Below, piece after piece: positions 22,745 through 37,103 of a stretch of DNA of 64,000 nt. A program made the position numbers and the translations under genes. This DNA comes from Lineus longissimus (taxonomy: Eukaryota > Nemertea > Pilidiophora > Heteronemertea > Lineidae), in assembly GCF_910592395.1 (NCBI RefSeq), contig NC_088308.1, forward strand, positions 23,883,501 to 23,947,500. The letters are read 5' to 3'. The notes under the pieces were generated by a model. It was not told the origin of the DNA. It ran no database searches and saw only the letters and a list, made by a program, of their open reading frames with translations. The stretch's first letter is position 1. Each line of letters opens with the position of its first letter.

Positions 22745-24147
22745 GTATAAAGATGAAGTGAGACGCATTCTCTTGTTCCATTCAGAACACTAACTGTATC
22801 TTAATCGTTAAGACTTCAAAGGGAGTCTGGACTCTTAGCTCACGATATCCAATTCAAGTATTTGGTATATCCTTGTGAGAACGCCTGTCATTTGCTCTCA
22901 TATTTCCAATGATATTTACAGACAGACACTCTGCATTGTTTGAACATTATTGCTAAAGCGTGTCTTGTGTAATCAGATATACATGTATGTACTTTTTGCA
23001 TCTTACGCACCTCAAATGGAATATTTTTGTGTATATTAAAAAACCCAGCATCCTTCATTTATTAGCAGATGGAACTTAGTGGTCGTGGCCCTGTCTTCAA
23101 AAAGGATGTGTTATCCCTCATCAATGCTAACCAGGAGAATGGCATTATCGATGTTTCATCTCAATTTGTCTCCATCCAAGTCATACGTAGATAGATAGCA
23201 GATGCGACCATGAATAGCTTTATAATGCATTATCCATGTTGGCACTTTAATAGCGGTCAAATGGCATTAAAAGGAAATAGATAATTGGGGAAACCTTCAA
23301 GAGACATTAAGAACAATACACTGTAGTGATGGAGATTGGCTTACCTTCGGATTACAAGATTACTGATTGGTATAGTATCTTCAATTTTGATTGGATCTTT
23401 TAGTTGATGAAGGAATTTTACCCTTAATCTTCTGACAGAGATAAATTGAGAAGAAAAAAACAGGTCGCTGTACACTACAGGAAACGTTGCTGTTAAAATA
23501 CATAGTGTACAGTCTGGTCCTGTTGGTAAAATTTACATCAGTTAGACAGACTTTCTGAGAAAGAACATTACTGTAAACGGAACATACGTTTTCATTAAAT
23601 GTGATCTTTGAGCAAAATTAGTTCGATGTCTGATCCAAATTTGACTGCCCACTCTTTGAAAATAAACACTGTCAGGTATACCATTTAGATGGGAAAATGT
23701 GTTTGGAAAGAATCCTCCCAGATGAACCATTTGCCTCAGTGTCTAGGCTCAGGGCTGAATACGAGGTGTTGGCATCTACAAGTTAAGTCGGTACCTTCAA
23801 ATCTATTGCCCTTTGTTGGAAAGGCCAGCGGGTGGTAGGGGGGATGTTCATCAGCAATGACCAGGTAGTTTTAACTTTGCTTTTGGCTTCAACCAAATAC
23901 ACATTCAGCTTTAGCTTCAGATAGTGATTATAGCACATTTGTATAGTAGTCCCGTCAACTTCAGCGATACCGAGTCCGATATAAGTACTTCAGGCATGAG
24001 CACCCCAGGGTAATGAACTTAAATGCTGTGGAATTTACCTTTAATTTGGAACCAGCTCAATTTGAAATAAAACCTTAACTGATTTAAAACTTAGAGTGGG
24101 ATTCTCTTAGAAGTAATGTGGTTTGCAGGTGGATGTGCGAATACACG

Positions 24148-24233
24148 TTTAAATCACCCGGTGATTTCAAGCTGAGTGAAGATTTTAAAAAATCAATTCA
24201 AATTCAGTTTAAGCTGATTTAAAGCGCATGCGC
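24148..24233. repeat. Short palindromic element with TTTAAATCA terminal inverted repeats and an adjoining NRF1-like palindrome
   Basis: TTTAAATCA (24148-24156) and TGATTTAAA (24215-24223) bound a 76-bp segment. Inside the left end is a 17-bp near-palindrome AAATCACC-C-GGTGATTT (24151-24167). Directly after the right end is GCGCATGCGC (24224-24233), which equals the NRF1 core. The small size fits a foldback element or a regulatory cluster. Confidence 0.45.
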
Positions 24234-27200
24234 ATTTATGTGCTCCTCTTGCGTTGAATGTGTGAAAGATTGAAGTGAAATTTAAGTGGATTGAACTGAA
24301 AGTATTGGGCACATTTGTAAAGTTACTCCCAACAGATGTCACTCCTGCTGCTAATCATATCGGAGCTAAAGAAAAGAAGTAGGATGAAGGAAAAGAAGAA
24401 GTATCAATATAACAAGAAATTATCGGCAAATATAATCTGGCGTTTGCCAAAAAGTGATATTGAGGCCATAAATGGTTAATTGCTTCCATTAGCAGCTACA
24501 GCCCATGCCGTTTGCACTGCTCTTCGTCTATGCTGTCTGGCAGAGTATTTCTTCACTTTTTCAGACTGAATAGAAATATGGATTGATATCTGTCAGTATC
24601 TCACAGATAGCAGTAGAAATGCCACAAAATGAACGCCAAGAGATGCATTGAAGTGTGCATGTTTATGCATTGATTGGTTATTTTCAACTGTATCGCCATT
24701 GTCATTTGTGACAGAAATATCCTACTTCGAATTTGATCTAAATTTTCACCATACTCAGCAGGGGGTGGATATCATATGATGCTGGTGTCTTCAGATGTCT
24801 CTACATCAAACAGCAGGCTATTGCGATCAGTGCTCTTTTGCCAGCATGTGACCAGAATTGTCATGATTTTACTGAAAAACATGTAACTCTAGTGCAGACT
24901 TCATACGACTAACATGTTCCCTTCATTTATTAAGTTGCCCATGTCGAAGTTAAAACATCAGCCCTTCAAGTCATGACATAGTAACAAAAAGTCATCCCAC
25001 TCAAGAAATTTTCGAAAGAACTAAGATTTGACTGAATGAGTCTGAGCTGATGACATGTTAGTTAAGTGTGTACAAATGCTCTCGTGATATCCACTATCCT
25101 GATTCAGGAAACTGGATCTAAGAGACTACGCATTTGGTGAAAAACGAGAAGTTGATAGTGGAAAGAAGAGGTATTGATCTCTTTAGGTTGTGAACGGTTG
25201 AGCCAATGATAGTCGCAATTAGCGTAAGAGTTCTGAATTGACACGTTCTAATGGTATTTTGCATTGACTGGTAGGAAGAAAGTCGTGTCAACTGAGAGTG
25301 CTAGACAAAGGGTGGGATGTCCCAATTTATAGACTGTAATAAGTCTGTAATAAGCTTACACCATGGGCGGAAATAGGGCAATATCAGTTATCCAATGACA
25401 TCCACGACATCTGCTAGGCAAGTAGGCTAGCACCTAAATCAAATACATAGTTTACTTGGCATCTTACTGCTTCTTACAAAGACAGTTAATGACACCCTCC
25501 TCCCAAATGTATGAATGATACAGAAATCAATCAACTTGGAGCTATAAAAACCGCTCACTTACTCGGCAATAAGCCACCAACCGCAACAAAAACTCTCTCA
25601 CAATCAGATCATATGAAAGCTACTTACGGGGTATATGTCGTCGGTATCCCTACACTCGACAAGATACAATCCAGTTACAAAGTATATCCTTAAACCAATA
25701 CCAATATACTCCGCTAGTTATCTATCTGTTGCTTCCTCGAGCTGACGGCTACATGCGGCAACGTCTGATGATACTCTCGCTAGATACCAGGATGAATCTC
25801 TGGTATTAGTATTGACTACTCGTAGACAGCAATGCATCTGGCATTGGAAGGCAATTAGCTCTGCTTTAAAAGTCAATTTGAAAGGACAGTGGTGGAGAAT
25901 TTATTGGAAATTTATAAAACATGGCATTGAGAAAAGCACTGAGTGACCAGAAATGTTTTTTCCCCATAATCTTTTTTAAGAAATTGCATGTAAGAAGAGG
26001 TATTGTGAAAATAGGTTCACTATAATGTGAACTTGAATGAGATATAAGTGGATCGTTGTTAGCCAGACTTTCTAATCTGTTTGACGCTCTCTCTACCATT
26101 TGCACATGGCATTGCACCCAGCATTGAGCGCAATTAAGTCGAAAAATAAGTAGAAATTGATGAGATCCACTCAACTTCAAAAAAGTGCTGATTCAAGTTG
26201 CAGATATGCCCTCAGTGGGACGAGTCCTGCACTTCTGGATGGGACCAGCACCCAGCTGCCCAAATCTTGTCTATCCACAGGAGTGGCAGACATGAGCATT
26301 ACCTGTTGAGCTTTTCAGCTTTAGAATGGCAATTTCAATGAGAGTGTTATTACCCTTGAAGGAGATTTCCCTATTACACTGAAAACAGGTCTTGATGATT
26401 TTAATTTTGATCAACGTGACCAACTGGTACAGGATGAAAAAAATCGGTATCTTGTACATAGTTCATGCGACATCTCTCCTTCTGTAGTGTCTCATAAGAA
26501 GTTGCTGCTCTCACTGTAATGGTTTTTGTGCACTATTTGTAGTGAATGAAGCCAACATAATGCTTTAGATGGTAAAAACATCTTGAATGATATTTGAATG
26601 TCAGGCTCGCATTTTTCTTACAACGTTAGTCAAGTTATCATTAGCAAGAAACACAACGAGCTGTGGGTCATAACCACTTGGTCAGTATAAAAATAACCGA
26701 CATGAACAAAGAATCATTACTTCCAAAGATTGTTGAGTTTGGGACCACGTGAAATACAAAAATGGCCGAGAGTGGCATGTTCTGTGGTATATTGGAACTG
26801 ATTTAGCAATGTGTCACTGACAGGTTTGAAACATCGGATCTATTTGATATCCTGCTGGTCGATTGGCCGAGATCTGGTGTGGTGTGTGATGTATAGCCTG
26901 TCATATCTGTCGCTGAATAGCAAAAGATGATCTACATAGGACGTCATACTGGGATGGTTAAAGTTGATGTACTGTAGAAGGCGGAAATGCAATGGGCTAT
27001 ACATCTAACTGTCAAGAAAGCGAACTGTAATATAGTATCTGATGAACAGTATAAAATTATGCCTGACAAACTTTTCTATTGAGCAAGCGAGCTTGCATCA
27101 ACCTGCACACAGTGAACCCTTTGAAGAATTGGGAGAGACGATGCCTGCTGCCGCGGTCCCTTTCCTCAAATTTTTGATGTGGCAAATGGAGTTGGCCTAA

Positions 27201-30200
27201 TTTCATTTTCTACGATGGCAACAATGAAAATATCAGAAAATCTGTAACAAATTCAATCAAAAACTGATTCCAGTATTACAATCTGCCGACAACGCTGTCC
27301 CTTCCCCCAAAGGACAGACACGAATGATACTTCCTGGCTGTATATATTGATAAGATTATCTCTGGAATATAACCAATAGATGTAAGCTAGACGATACTAG
27401 CCTTGTCATGCTTTGCAATTTCCTTAGCCAAAAGCGACATGTCTTTTGGGGAATCTTCCAATGACGATCTTTGTCTGGTCATGTTGATGGGTTCATTTTA
27501 AGAGATGGCATATACTTGTTGAACAAGATTGTTGTACCCAATGGATCTCGCATGGAAAATACCACTAGTGTCTCATCTGAGTAACCCATAAGCTTCATTT
27601 CTTGGGTTGATGAGACATATTCATTCTCTTGCACACGAACTTGAGTTGTGTGGATATCTGAATGGAAGAAGTTGTCCTAGAAATTGGAAGAATATAATCA
27701 GTCATATTGACATGACAAATCCTTAGAAGACTCTTGTGAGCACTTTCAATTGTTGTCATGCATGTTGCATATCTGATGTTGAAGTTGTTTGCAATAAGTT
27801 ATTTTCTTTAAAGGGTTAGGGGTCGGCAGGAACTGTTGCGGTTGTCAGCTGCCTTCGACTGATGAGAAACTTTTATGCACATGGACCATCTTGAGCAAGT
27901 CGGCAACAGACCCAAGAATGCTCGAAAGTATTTCACCTCTTCCCCTACATATCCTCAGGCCAATGACATAGCATCGATCAAGTCTTATTTAAAAGCAAAT
28001 ACGATATTGATATATGTTTATGGTGTATTTGACCCCCACAGTTAAGTCATTGGATACCGATATCTGCTGGAGGGTACAGTATGCTCTGGTTCACTAGTGT
28101 CTTTATTGACAACTCTGTCAGAGCAGACAAACTTAAAATTGGGATGAACATGAAATGCGACACGATATGATTTGTCTTTTCTTGATTTCTTTTGGTCATG
28201 AACATTTTATTCTGATTGATCTTTATCGTCATCGGAATTAAAATTAACTTGTTTTATGAAATATGACATGTCCACATAAAGTGTCTGATTCAGTATTGTT
28301 GTCTCGTAATGAAAACTGTAAAATGCTCTCTTTGATCATAATGTGTCATCAGACTTTTACAAAGTTTGGGAAGATATAATAAGTGTTTCTTCTTTGAAGC
28401 TATCATCTTGTGGACAAACTGTCTATATTTCCCTAACAATGTAGTAAGACAAGGTGATATAATCAAGAAATCTACAGTGTCATGATGAGATAAGTTAAAC
28501 ATACCTTCAGTCACCATTCCATGCAATGATTTTTTTTCGTTCCGTGTATCAGTCTCCTTAGAAACACTCCTATCACATTCGTACTCGTTGTGCTATTCCA
28601 AACTTTCCCTGAAATTATAAATTCGATACCAAGATAAAAACCCTCTAAGTAATTTTTTTTAAATTGATAAAAATTCAAGAGGTTATTGTGATTGACAGCC
28701 TCCGCACTTTGTTGAACTCATTTCCTTTCTGAAAATGAAACAGACTGGTGATGGAAATAATGTCAAAGGGGAAATTATCTGCTCAGCAACGAGTGATTGA
28801 GATTTTCAAGTTAGAACGAACATTTATAGCCCCTCTTCATGAATTACTACCTCTCTCTACTGGTCTTGCTTGATTCAGTGTTCTGTCCTGAGGAAGAAAC
28901 GTTTTGGTCATACCTTCATAGTGGTCAAGATTCCTGTAGAATCAATCAGGTTTGAGGTGCGTCTGTTACGCATAGGCCTATTACAGGTGATATATTCCTT
29001 TTTAATATCATTATATCATAAAGCATTCGTTCCGCATTCTCCGTTGACACCCATATTGTTGGTTGAGATATTGATCTCATCTGTGTGGGAAAACCAACAA
29101 GGCCCAGCACACATTTGAAAAAAAGGGCCTCAAAATGATATTTTATTAGATTTGATAAATTTAAACGTTCATTTCTAATAAAACACATACCCTCTCCTGT
29201 ACGTAATCCAGTACTTGTTGTAAAGATATATATCATCGATTCACGAAATCACCTGTTATACCATCTGCACATGATTACCAGTCTTGTCTTACTTGCTATT
29301 AGATAATTACACGTCTTGTTTGCTTGCACTCCTTCTGCAGAAGCTGACATGATTATCCAGTTTTGTAAGTTATCGCTGTTTGTTCTCGTTGAGAAGCCAT
29401 GAGTAAAATATAATTATAGCTCTGAACATAGAAAATTATGTATTGGTCTTTAATGATCAGATTGGGTTGATGTTAAAGTCTATTTTAGGTCTGGCATAGT
29501 GGCATACTCGATATAGCAACATTGTATTTTTTTACAAACTTTGCATTTTGTTTGCCTTTTTCTGATGTCATACCAAGAGACTTGGCTGTTATCGTGATTG
29601 GCACCAATTAGAATTGAAGGAAATTGCTGCAGAAAAAACCCAAATACGCAGGTTTAAAAAATGCTGTATAATGAAGATCGAATGCAACGGAATTCTACTC
29701 TTGAATTTAATGCTATGCTATAGGCAGTCCTACATCTGGTACCATCAGATACTTCAATTTCTCGAGTTTCATTCAACACTTCTTGGCATCTTCATTCAAG
29801 ACCTGTTGCAATGAACGTGATATCCGTACTACGGGTTCTGGATGTGGGATATTGAGTTTATCCTAAACACTACGCTACGTAAGGGACTTGCAACTTGAAT
29901 ACGATTTAAGATTTTGGCGTAACTGATACTTGGTGAAGCTATCCTAAGTTACATGGTATGCTCTTGAAAGCAGACTATGTCATCCTTGTAAATTATTCAT
30001 GTGTACTAGTTAGTTGCACGTACATCGATTCTGTTGTGTAACATTCGGTCTTTGAGAGTTTAGGTATCGAATCTTTCTGTCGCCCATATGCACTAGTTTG
30101 GTGAGTATGAACTGCGACCGTAATTGCAACAGTGATAATTGTGTATCTACGAACGCTGAGCAACCTGGTCAATAGTAATCGCCATGAACTTGAACCCTGC

Positions 30201-33200
30201 CTTAAATCTGTGCTAAAGTTTTGCTTTCAACTGTCCTGATTACATATTTTGAACTTACCAATATGTTACATTTTAACTGAAGCAAAGATTTCCTATGAAT
30301 CGGCTACATGCACTTATCCCTAAAAGTAGTGAAATAACAATCCAGAACTGATATAAAATATCATCATTATCACTTGCCAAAAGTTATGTTTGCTAGAAAC
30401 TTCACAGTCAGTGCAATGTCGAGATGTATCCTAAAAGTAGTCCGCCCTGAATCACAGACTGTTGCTAGTGAGCATCTCCCATCATCAGCCGTGCTGTGTA
30501 CTTGTTGTCATCAATGCAATCCACAAGTGTAAGACTATCAAATGACTCAATTATTTCATGCGCTGATCACTGCTATAATATGGGTGTCTATTTACTTGCA
30601 TTGATTACAATTTCTTGCCGCTACCAGATAAGAGTTGCAGCGCGGTCGAGTTATCATTTGCAACTTATCCTCATTCATGTGATGTTGTAGTAAAGGCGAT
30701 CCCTCAGCTAGTTGCGGGCGTGGATATTCTCGGTTAAGCCAAGTTCATGGTGTAATAGGCCTACTGACAGCTTAAAATATACTATCATTTTGAAAATTCC
30801 TGCAAAGAATTTGTCCTGGGGGATTTAAACAGCAAAGAAAGCTTGGTTGACTCCAGTGAAGATTACAATTCGTTTGATTCTAAGATATGCATACATGATT
30901 CTTGCATTGAGACTCAGTGTAATTAAAACATATGTTCCTTTGACTGGTATGACTAATATTTTTAACCACGCTATGAGTAAATCTTCATGTCATCGCATGT
31001 CATCTTACGAGCTGAATGAAAAGAGCAATTATCATGAAAAATCCATATTGCAGTTACAAACATCCAGAAGCGGAGACATTTAAATACTTGTTGGCTATTG
31101 TTCTTGGTTTAAAGCTACGAAATTCAGAAGGAACTGGCAATATTTGTGACTCATAGTTATCAGCTTGAGGAGGTGGTTGCACAGTTAAATTGTCATCAGT
31201 TGTGTTGTCTATTGGAAAAATAGATACTTAGAATGTGTGATGTAGAGGAATCTTGCCGATAAAGGTTCTTAAGGTTTTAACCCTCTTATTTATGTTGCAT
31301 CTTTATACTGTGTGGACACCTGGGTTATCAGCATCTATCTTTATAGGAAATACGACTGCGTTTAGGGATTAGCATTCAATCATTGAAATATTGACGTGAA
31401 GGTTTCAAAGGGTATGGATTTCATTGAAACCCCTTTAATCAAGTATACTGTATTTAGATTGGCTGTCGAGTTATGATAGTGTTCTGCATTGCACTCTCAT
31501 AGGCATTCTCTTCGAGTAATCTTCCACTTTACAAAGAGTAAGATAGCTTCAAGGCAAATATTGATGTTTCCAAACTAACCAGCTTCGTGTTTTCATGGGC
31601 GACAAATAAAAAGGCTTCTTTCAAACCATGCCTAGGCATTTGCAAGCTTTAAAGCGATGAGTCAGCCAGGCTATCATCTTCTTGGTGTCTGTTTCTCTTT
31701 GTCACAGATTATGACTATTCAGTGGCCATGCTTGTTTCTACAGTAACATCAAAATTCTATTTATATGTCAGGGTAGAAAATAACTTCATACCATGGGCAT
31801 TCCCATCACATCAGTTTCCCTTTGCTCCTAAAAAACGAAAGAAACAGAGTATGACATCAACTTTTTACTGGAGGGATTCTAAAAAAGCCTGCAATCTTAC
31901 CAGAATCCATTAATTTCCATTTAGGTCTAGATATATCAGACGCACATAGCCTACTCTGCTTCCCTTTTCCAAGCCAACAAACCCTGTACAGGAAATTGGA
32001 AAATATCTTTCTTGGATTAAATGGTGAAACATCAGCCGGATTGATTGAAATCTGATCGAGAGCTCCACGAAGGAAATTGACTTGAAGGTTAGGGTGGGGT
32101 GGCATAAGCTTTTGGTCAGTGTCTTGTGCAGAAGTATAAAGAAGGTTCCTTTAAGCGAGAAGATCCCAAAGGGCATTACTTTGGATGACATTCGAACGTC
32201 TTTGAGATGTCAACATCTAGTTGAAGTCCATTTAACAAAGTTTTTTTCAGTTCTAAGTGCCCTAAATTTGGCATTTGGTTTCCGTCACTCGGCCAGGGTG
32301 GGGATGCATGAGTTTGTTGCCCTTCCAAAAGTACCTTAAACTTGAGAAAGAGGCGTGGTTTTCTGCACACTTAAAAGATAAATTTGGCGAAATCAAGCAA
32401 ATATATTGAGTTAGAAAGTACACATTCATAGCATTTGTATGTAGAAATAGAACTTTTCATGGTGATATTTTGACAAAAAGAAACAAGGTTCTGTGAACAA
32501 AACCAGTCTGCAGTTCACTTTGTCCTCCCCGAGAACTCATCTGAAGTAAAATGATTACAAAGCTGTTTACTGGAGGTATAACCTTTAACGAGGACCTAAA
32601 TATGGTCACCATATTAGTGGTGTATTGATACCCGAATCTCTTTTAGTGGAGGAAGCCTTGTGACTGTCACCACGGGGACTTGTTGCCCAAAGAAGCCATA
32701 GACCTTATACAAGCTCTAATGGCTTTCATGAGAACTTAATAGCTACCTTAGGAAATAGATGCCCACTTTTTGACAAGTCTGCCATCATTACGCTCGGCGT
32801 CCCCTTTGATGCTGAGCCAATGATTACATGGTTGCGCGTGGTATTCCCCAAGATAGGAAGCGCCCATTCAAGGATCTCTCACGGTAGCTTTCAGTGCCAG
32901 GAAATGCCTTGGCATTGAATCACAGGAAGCCTTTTGACCCTTGAGCTGCAGTAATGGAACAGCCTTTCAAGTTGGCGGGTTTTTACCTAATGAAGATTTT
33001 GGATGAATATTTCTGGAGGCTGCGCATGTTCTTTTCTTCGGAGGTTAGTGAGTGAGAGAAGATTGAGTGTTGAGAAAGAAAGTTTCTGCTCTCTAAATAA
33101 TATTGCTAAAATAAACTTCTTCTTCTTGTCCAGCATTCGCTTTGCACTTGGAGGTGTTATGCTCCCGGGAGTGTCCCTCCTCCAAGGTGTGCTGAGCATT

Positions 33201-33404
33201 ATTTACGGTCGGGGGCCAATTGTGTTTATTGGCCTGCTGACTCTGTCTTTGGCCGAAGGCAGAGTCAATCACAACCTACCCACGTTCCTCATTTAGATGA
33301 GCCTTTTTACTGGCATCGACATATTTTACAAGGAAGCTTGGTGTTTTAAGTCTCATAATTGTGCTCGGAATTAAGGATCACTTCGACCATTAACAGGAAT
33401 TTAT

Positions 33405-33476
33405 CCTAAATGGCTTTTAACTGTTTCGCTGATAAGGTGTCCTAAATGACTTTTAACAGTTTCGCTGATAAGGTGT
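33405..33476. repeat. 36-bp direct tandem duplication
   Basis: Two adjacent units (33405-33440 and 33441-33476) both begin CCTAAATG and end TTTCGCTGATAAGGTGT, and differ at two positions only. There is no coding meaning. Confidence 0.85.
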
Positions 33477-35511
33477 TAAGGCCAAAAGCTCAACAAGTGT
33501 CGTGACAAACAACACAATCGGTAAAAACAAATTCTTTTTGGTTTCCATGGTAATCTCCAGGCTAAAAATTTGATCTCCCTTTGACGGGCCGTAAAATATT
33601 GGATGTGAATTTCCATTGGGAGTACACCAAGGATGAATGAAACTGGCTGAACCGCTGATGTTTTTTTATGATCACATGTATTTTGTGTCATATTACTCCC
33701 CAGTGTCTCTTGTCCATTGTTCAGTCCAAGTCGTCTTGAATTCTCTATCTGTTTTCATCCTCATTGGTGATTCAGATAAGATTCCACTTTGGATCTGGTG
33801 CATTGAGGCAGTGCTGTTCAGAATGTTCTATGTATTGTTGCTTTTTCAAGGAGGCAAGCCGAGATGTCCTTTTTGGTAGAAGTCAGTATTCTGACTACTA
33901 TTTTTGCAAGAAGTGCTGATTTGTCAAATCATTTCTTGTATTTTAACTCTCTTCCTCAAAGTGGGATCCACGTGAGATGCATGTATTGTGTCCCATTGGG
34001 TTAAGTCAGATGAAATGACCAATTGTGATTTGAATGACTATGTGTCTCTTTCCGCTCTACGTTGTCAATTATGACAGTTACTGCATTACTCTGCACAGAA
34101 ATCTGCCAATTACAACTGCACAGCACGTTTATTAATAGCATGGATGAGAAAAAATATTGGTAATAATCAGATAAATGGATATAATTTTTCAACATGGAAT
34201 GATTATCTGCAAATATGCAATTTATTTCTTGATCCATGGTCGGTAATATTGCATGATAAGATGCTGACACGTGTCCATCGTGTGTCAAAACAATAGCCCC
34301 ATGATCCATCGGGTCTGACTGACTTAATCGCCTCTGACAGAGGCCACTTAACGATAGCTGTGGGCTATGGTGATGGAGACCCATCAAATGGTCATTAATT
34401 GTTATGCGTTCTTGACCAATCCTATCAGTTGGGAGTTTGTCTTGGGAGTGGTGAGCAAGTCCTTGTGTGCAGTGCAAAAGTTTAACAAGCCTTTTATCAA
34501 CGGTTTTACCTATATAGTATCATATCAATCGGTAATGAGTGACATCACGATTTATGATGTCGCTTCTGTTATTCACCTTGTCATCCGAAGAAGAATAACT
34601 GTCCTTAAAAAATGACAAGCTGGATCGCACATTGGTTTGTAACACAATTCTTTTGTGTTCAGTGGAGCTTATTCAGGATTAATGTACCATAGGATTGCTC
34701 GAGGTATTATGAAAAAAATATTTGGCTATCTCGAAAGGAGCGGATTTTTTGGGGGGAAGATATCAAGATACAAGCAGTTATAAAGTTATTTTCATACCTT
34801 CGCATTCAGCTGACTTTTATTTAGATTTGTGGTATCATGTTAATGGACTGTTGGTCAAAATCAAGACACCAAATATTTGTCAGAAATTGTCGGTGTTAAC
34901 CAACAATGTCTTTCTATTTGCATTTGAAAATCCCAAAATTAGGTAAAGTTTAAGAGCAGTGCTGAGACCCTAAGTTCCCAAGACTAAAGTCAATTACCGG
35001 ACATGTGACAACGTGAATCCTATGTTAACGTGGCCTGCGTGTCAGGGCATGATTTCTGCTGTCACATCTTTCCGTTCATCAGTTTCAATTCCACCAGTTT
35101 CGATCTCATTTAGCTTTAACCTGTTACCTATATCACTTCTATCAAGCCAACAATGCGTCTCCCGAGGCTTAAAATTTGAATCATTTGAAAGTATTCATGG
35201 ATGCATTTCAACTTTAGGAGCGATGTCAGATGGATGAGTTGATTTGAGATGTTTCGGATTCATTGAATTCTGATGAAATTTCTCAAATTTTGCTCTGATT
35301 GAATTATAGTTTCTTGATAGTTCTAATTCTGGTTTAGACCTTTCATGTGACTGACCTGTTTTATCTTGCTACTCCATGTAAGAAATGGGTTGTTCTATAG
35401 CAAAATAAGAGCATACAGCCAGATCCATTTTGTCATTTTGGCAGTGTGCACCAAAGAAGATCCAAATATTGCAAGAGATTTATTGAGAATTTAACCATTT
35501 ACCATGCCGAC

Positions 35512-35562
35512 TTATCGGCGGTGAATATCAGTTCTAAAGTCTCCTCCTTTCACCGCCGATAA
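35512..35562. repeat. Perfect 14-bp inverted repeat (hairpin) at the edge of a CpG-richer patch
   Basis: TTATCGGCGGTGAA (35512-35525) and TTCACCGCCGATAA (35549-35562) are exact reverse complements around a 23-bp spacer. The following stretch to about 35950 carries many CG dinucleotides compared with its surroundings, and GGCGGTGAA recurs at about 35904. Short open frames there are not recognised. Confidence 0.7.
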
Positions 35563-37040
35563 CTCCCGCCAGGTAATCTGTCGGACGCACCATCATAAAC
35601 GGGTGGCCAATCAAATTGCTCGACACAAAGTAATTGAATGACGGCCTAACCTCCGGATCAGGTTACCCTTCTTCCATACAACGTGCACTGTGTATTTGGG
35701 TCAGGTCAGCATACCTGGAACCGTTACTAATTGAAAACCTGGTCTTCAATTATGATGGCTTTCAGAGCGTGTCTCGTGCGACAACCACGAGTGAATGTAA
35801 TGTTAGTGTTGTCGCGACATAGGACGCGTGGGAAAGGAAGGGAAGGCAGGGAGACCACCGATAAAGTCACAGCCCTTCTGACGGCTGTTCAGAGGGGAGT
35901 TTTTGGCGGTGAATGATGGATATACGCACAACGACGGTAGATCGGCATGCCATTTACTGACTTGAATGATCACAAAATTGTGTGTTTATGACCAACATCG
36001 ACACATGAAATAAGATGCTTTGCAAAATAACCGTTCTTGTAAAATCGCTTAAGGCTCATCATATTGACCATATCGGAATTCTCCAATCAATGTACGGATG
36101 AGTTTGTCTTCTTGCTCTTCTTCATCTCAATCATGTTACTACTGAAATGATCATAGACCTTTAGTGTTACAGCTATGATTAGGAAACTACTGCAGAAATA
36201 TCAAAATGACAATACTGCTACTTTCAAGAACTGATCACAATGATTAGAAAGTGAGGTATGGAATATATATGCCAATCAATCAATGATCTCATATTTTCTT
36301 TCTTTGATGTATTTATTTTTGTCTACGTGTGACCTTTTAACAAAACAGAATGTCAGATAATTTATATAACAGGTACAAATAGATACTATTTCTTTTTGAT
36401 TCTTTGTTGACTTGTTTGATACTCAGAACCACATTGTGCTGTGTTTGTCATTGACTTTCTTTCCTTGATTAAAAAAACGATGTTTTAATAAATAGCTTAC
36501 TTATCTACCGTTGTATTGTGAGATCAGTATAGACTTGCAACTGTACAGAACTAAGTTACTGCAAAGCCAGACTTTACACCGCCTCTTTCAAGATAATGTA
36601 AAGTCCTCCACACTAATTGTCATTTCAAATAAGCAGGTGTTGTGTCAGCAGGTAGGCAACTGGAAAGTCATTGTTAATTTCAAATTTCGAGATTCTTTGT
36701 TCCAGTTAAGTTCAACTTTTTGTTCTCTTTTTGTTAGTTAAGTTTTGATCCAGTCTCTCACCCTGCGTATAAACATACAGTGCTATACTCCACGAGAAGA
36801 CAGTGCTATACTATACCAGAAGAAAAGTCAATTGTTGAGCATATTCTTTTGTTATGCAGGGTATGGCAATTTTGTATCAGCTATACAACAGCGGCATCAT
36901 AATGTGCACTTGTCAACCTTATGTGACAAATGGACTGTTCTACCTGGGAATAAGGTATAGCAGCGTACGCTTGTCCATGGTGTGTCCTTTAGTCTAGGAT
37001 CATTTGACCTTCCCATTTTGATTTCCTTCTGCATTATTAT

Positions 37041-37103
37041 CTATTGATTCTGCACTATGTTCTGTTGATTCTGCACTGTTTTCTGTTGATTTTGCTCTAT
37101 TTG
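37041..37103. repeat. 21-bp tandem repeat, three copies
   Basis: Units at 37041, 37062 and 37083 share CTRTTGATTYTGC and then a CACTRTKTT-like end. A weaker fourth unit may precede them. It is a simple minisatellite. Confidence 0.75.

Noticed and set aside
23345-23431. Minus-strand segment with good splice borders reading LRVKFLHQLKDPIKIEDT
   Set aside because: Its phase would fit the candidate at 10964, but a 12-kb intron and no family match leave only the borders as evidence. This is expected by chance in so much intron.
26303-26378. Minus-strand exon-like segment CNREISFKGNNTLIEIAI between a TTTTCAG acceptor and a GTAATG donor
   Set aside because: Its phases do not chain with the other candidate exons at 23345 or 31901, and the product is not recognisable.
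31901-31983. Minus-strand exon-like segment CWLGKGKQSRLCASD with acceptor and donor
   Set aside because: It has the same problem: no phase-compatible neighbour and no known family.
33003-33296. Plus frame with IIYGRGP, reminiscent of the SDR IYGPGE motif
   Set aside because: The flanking residues do not match the SDR42E family (no RPAG before it, no QRHLPRI after it), and no exon borders or phase fit.
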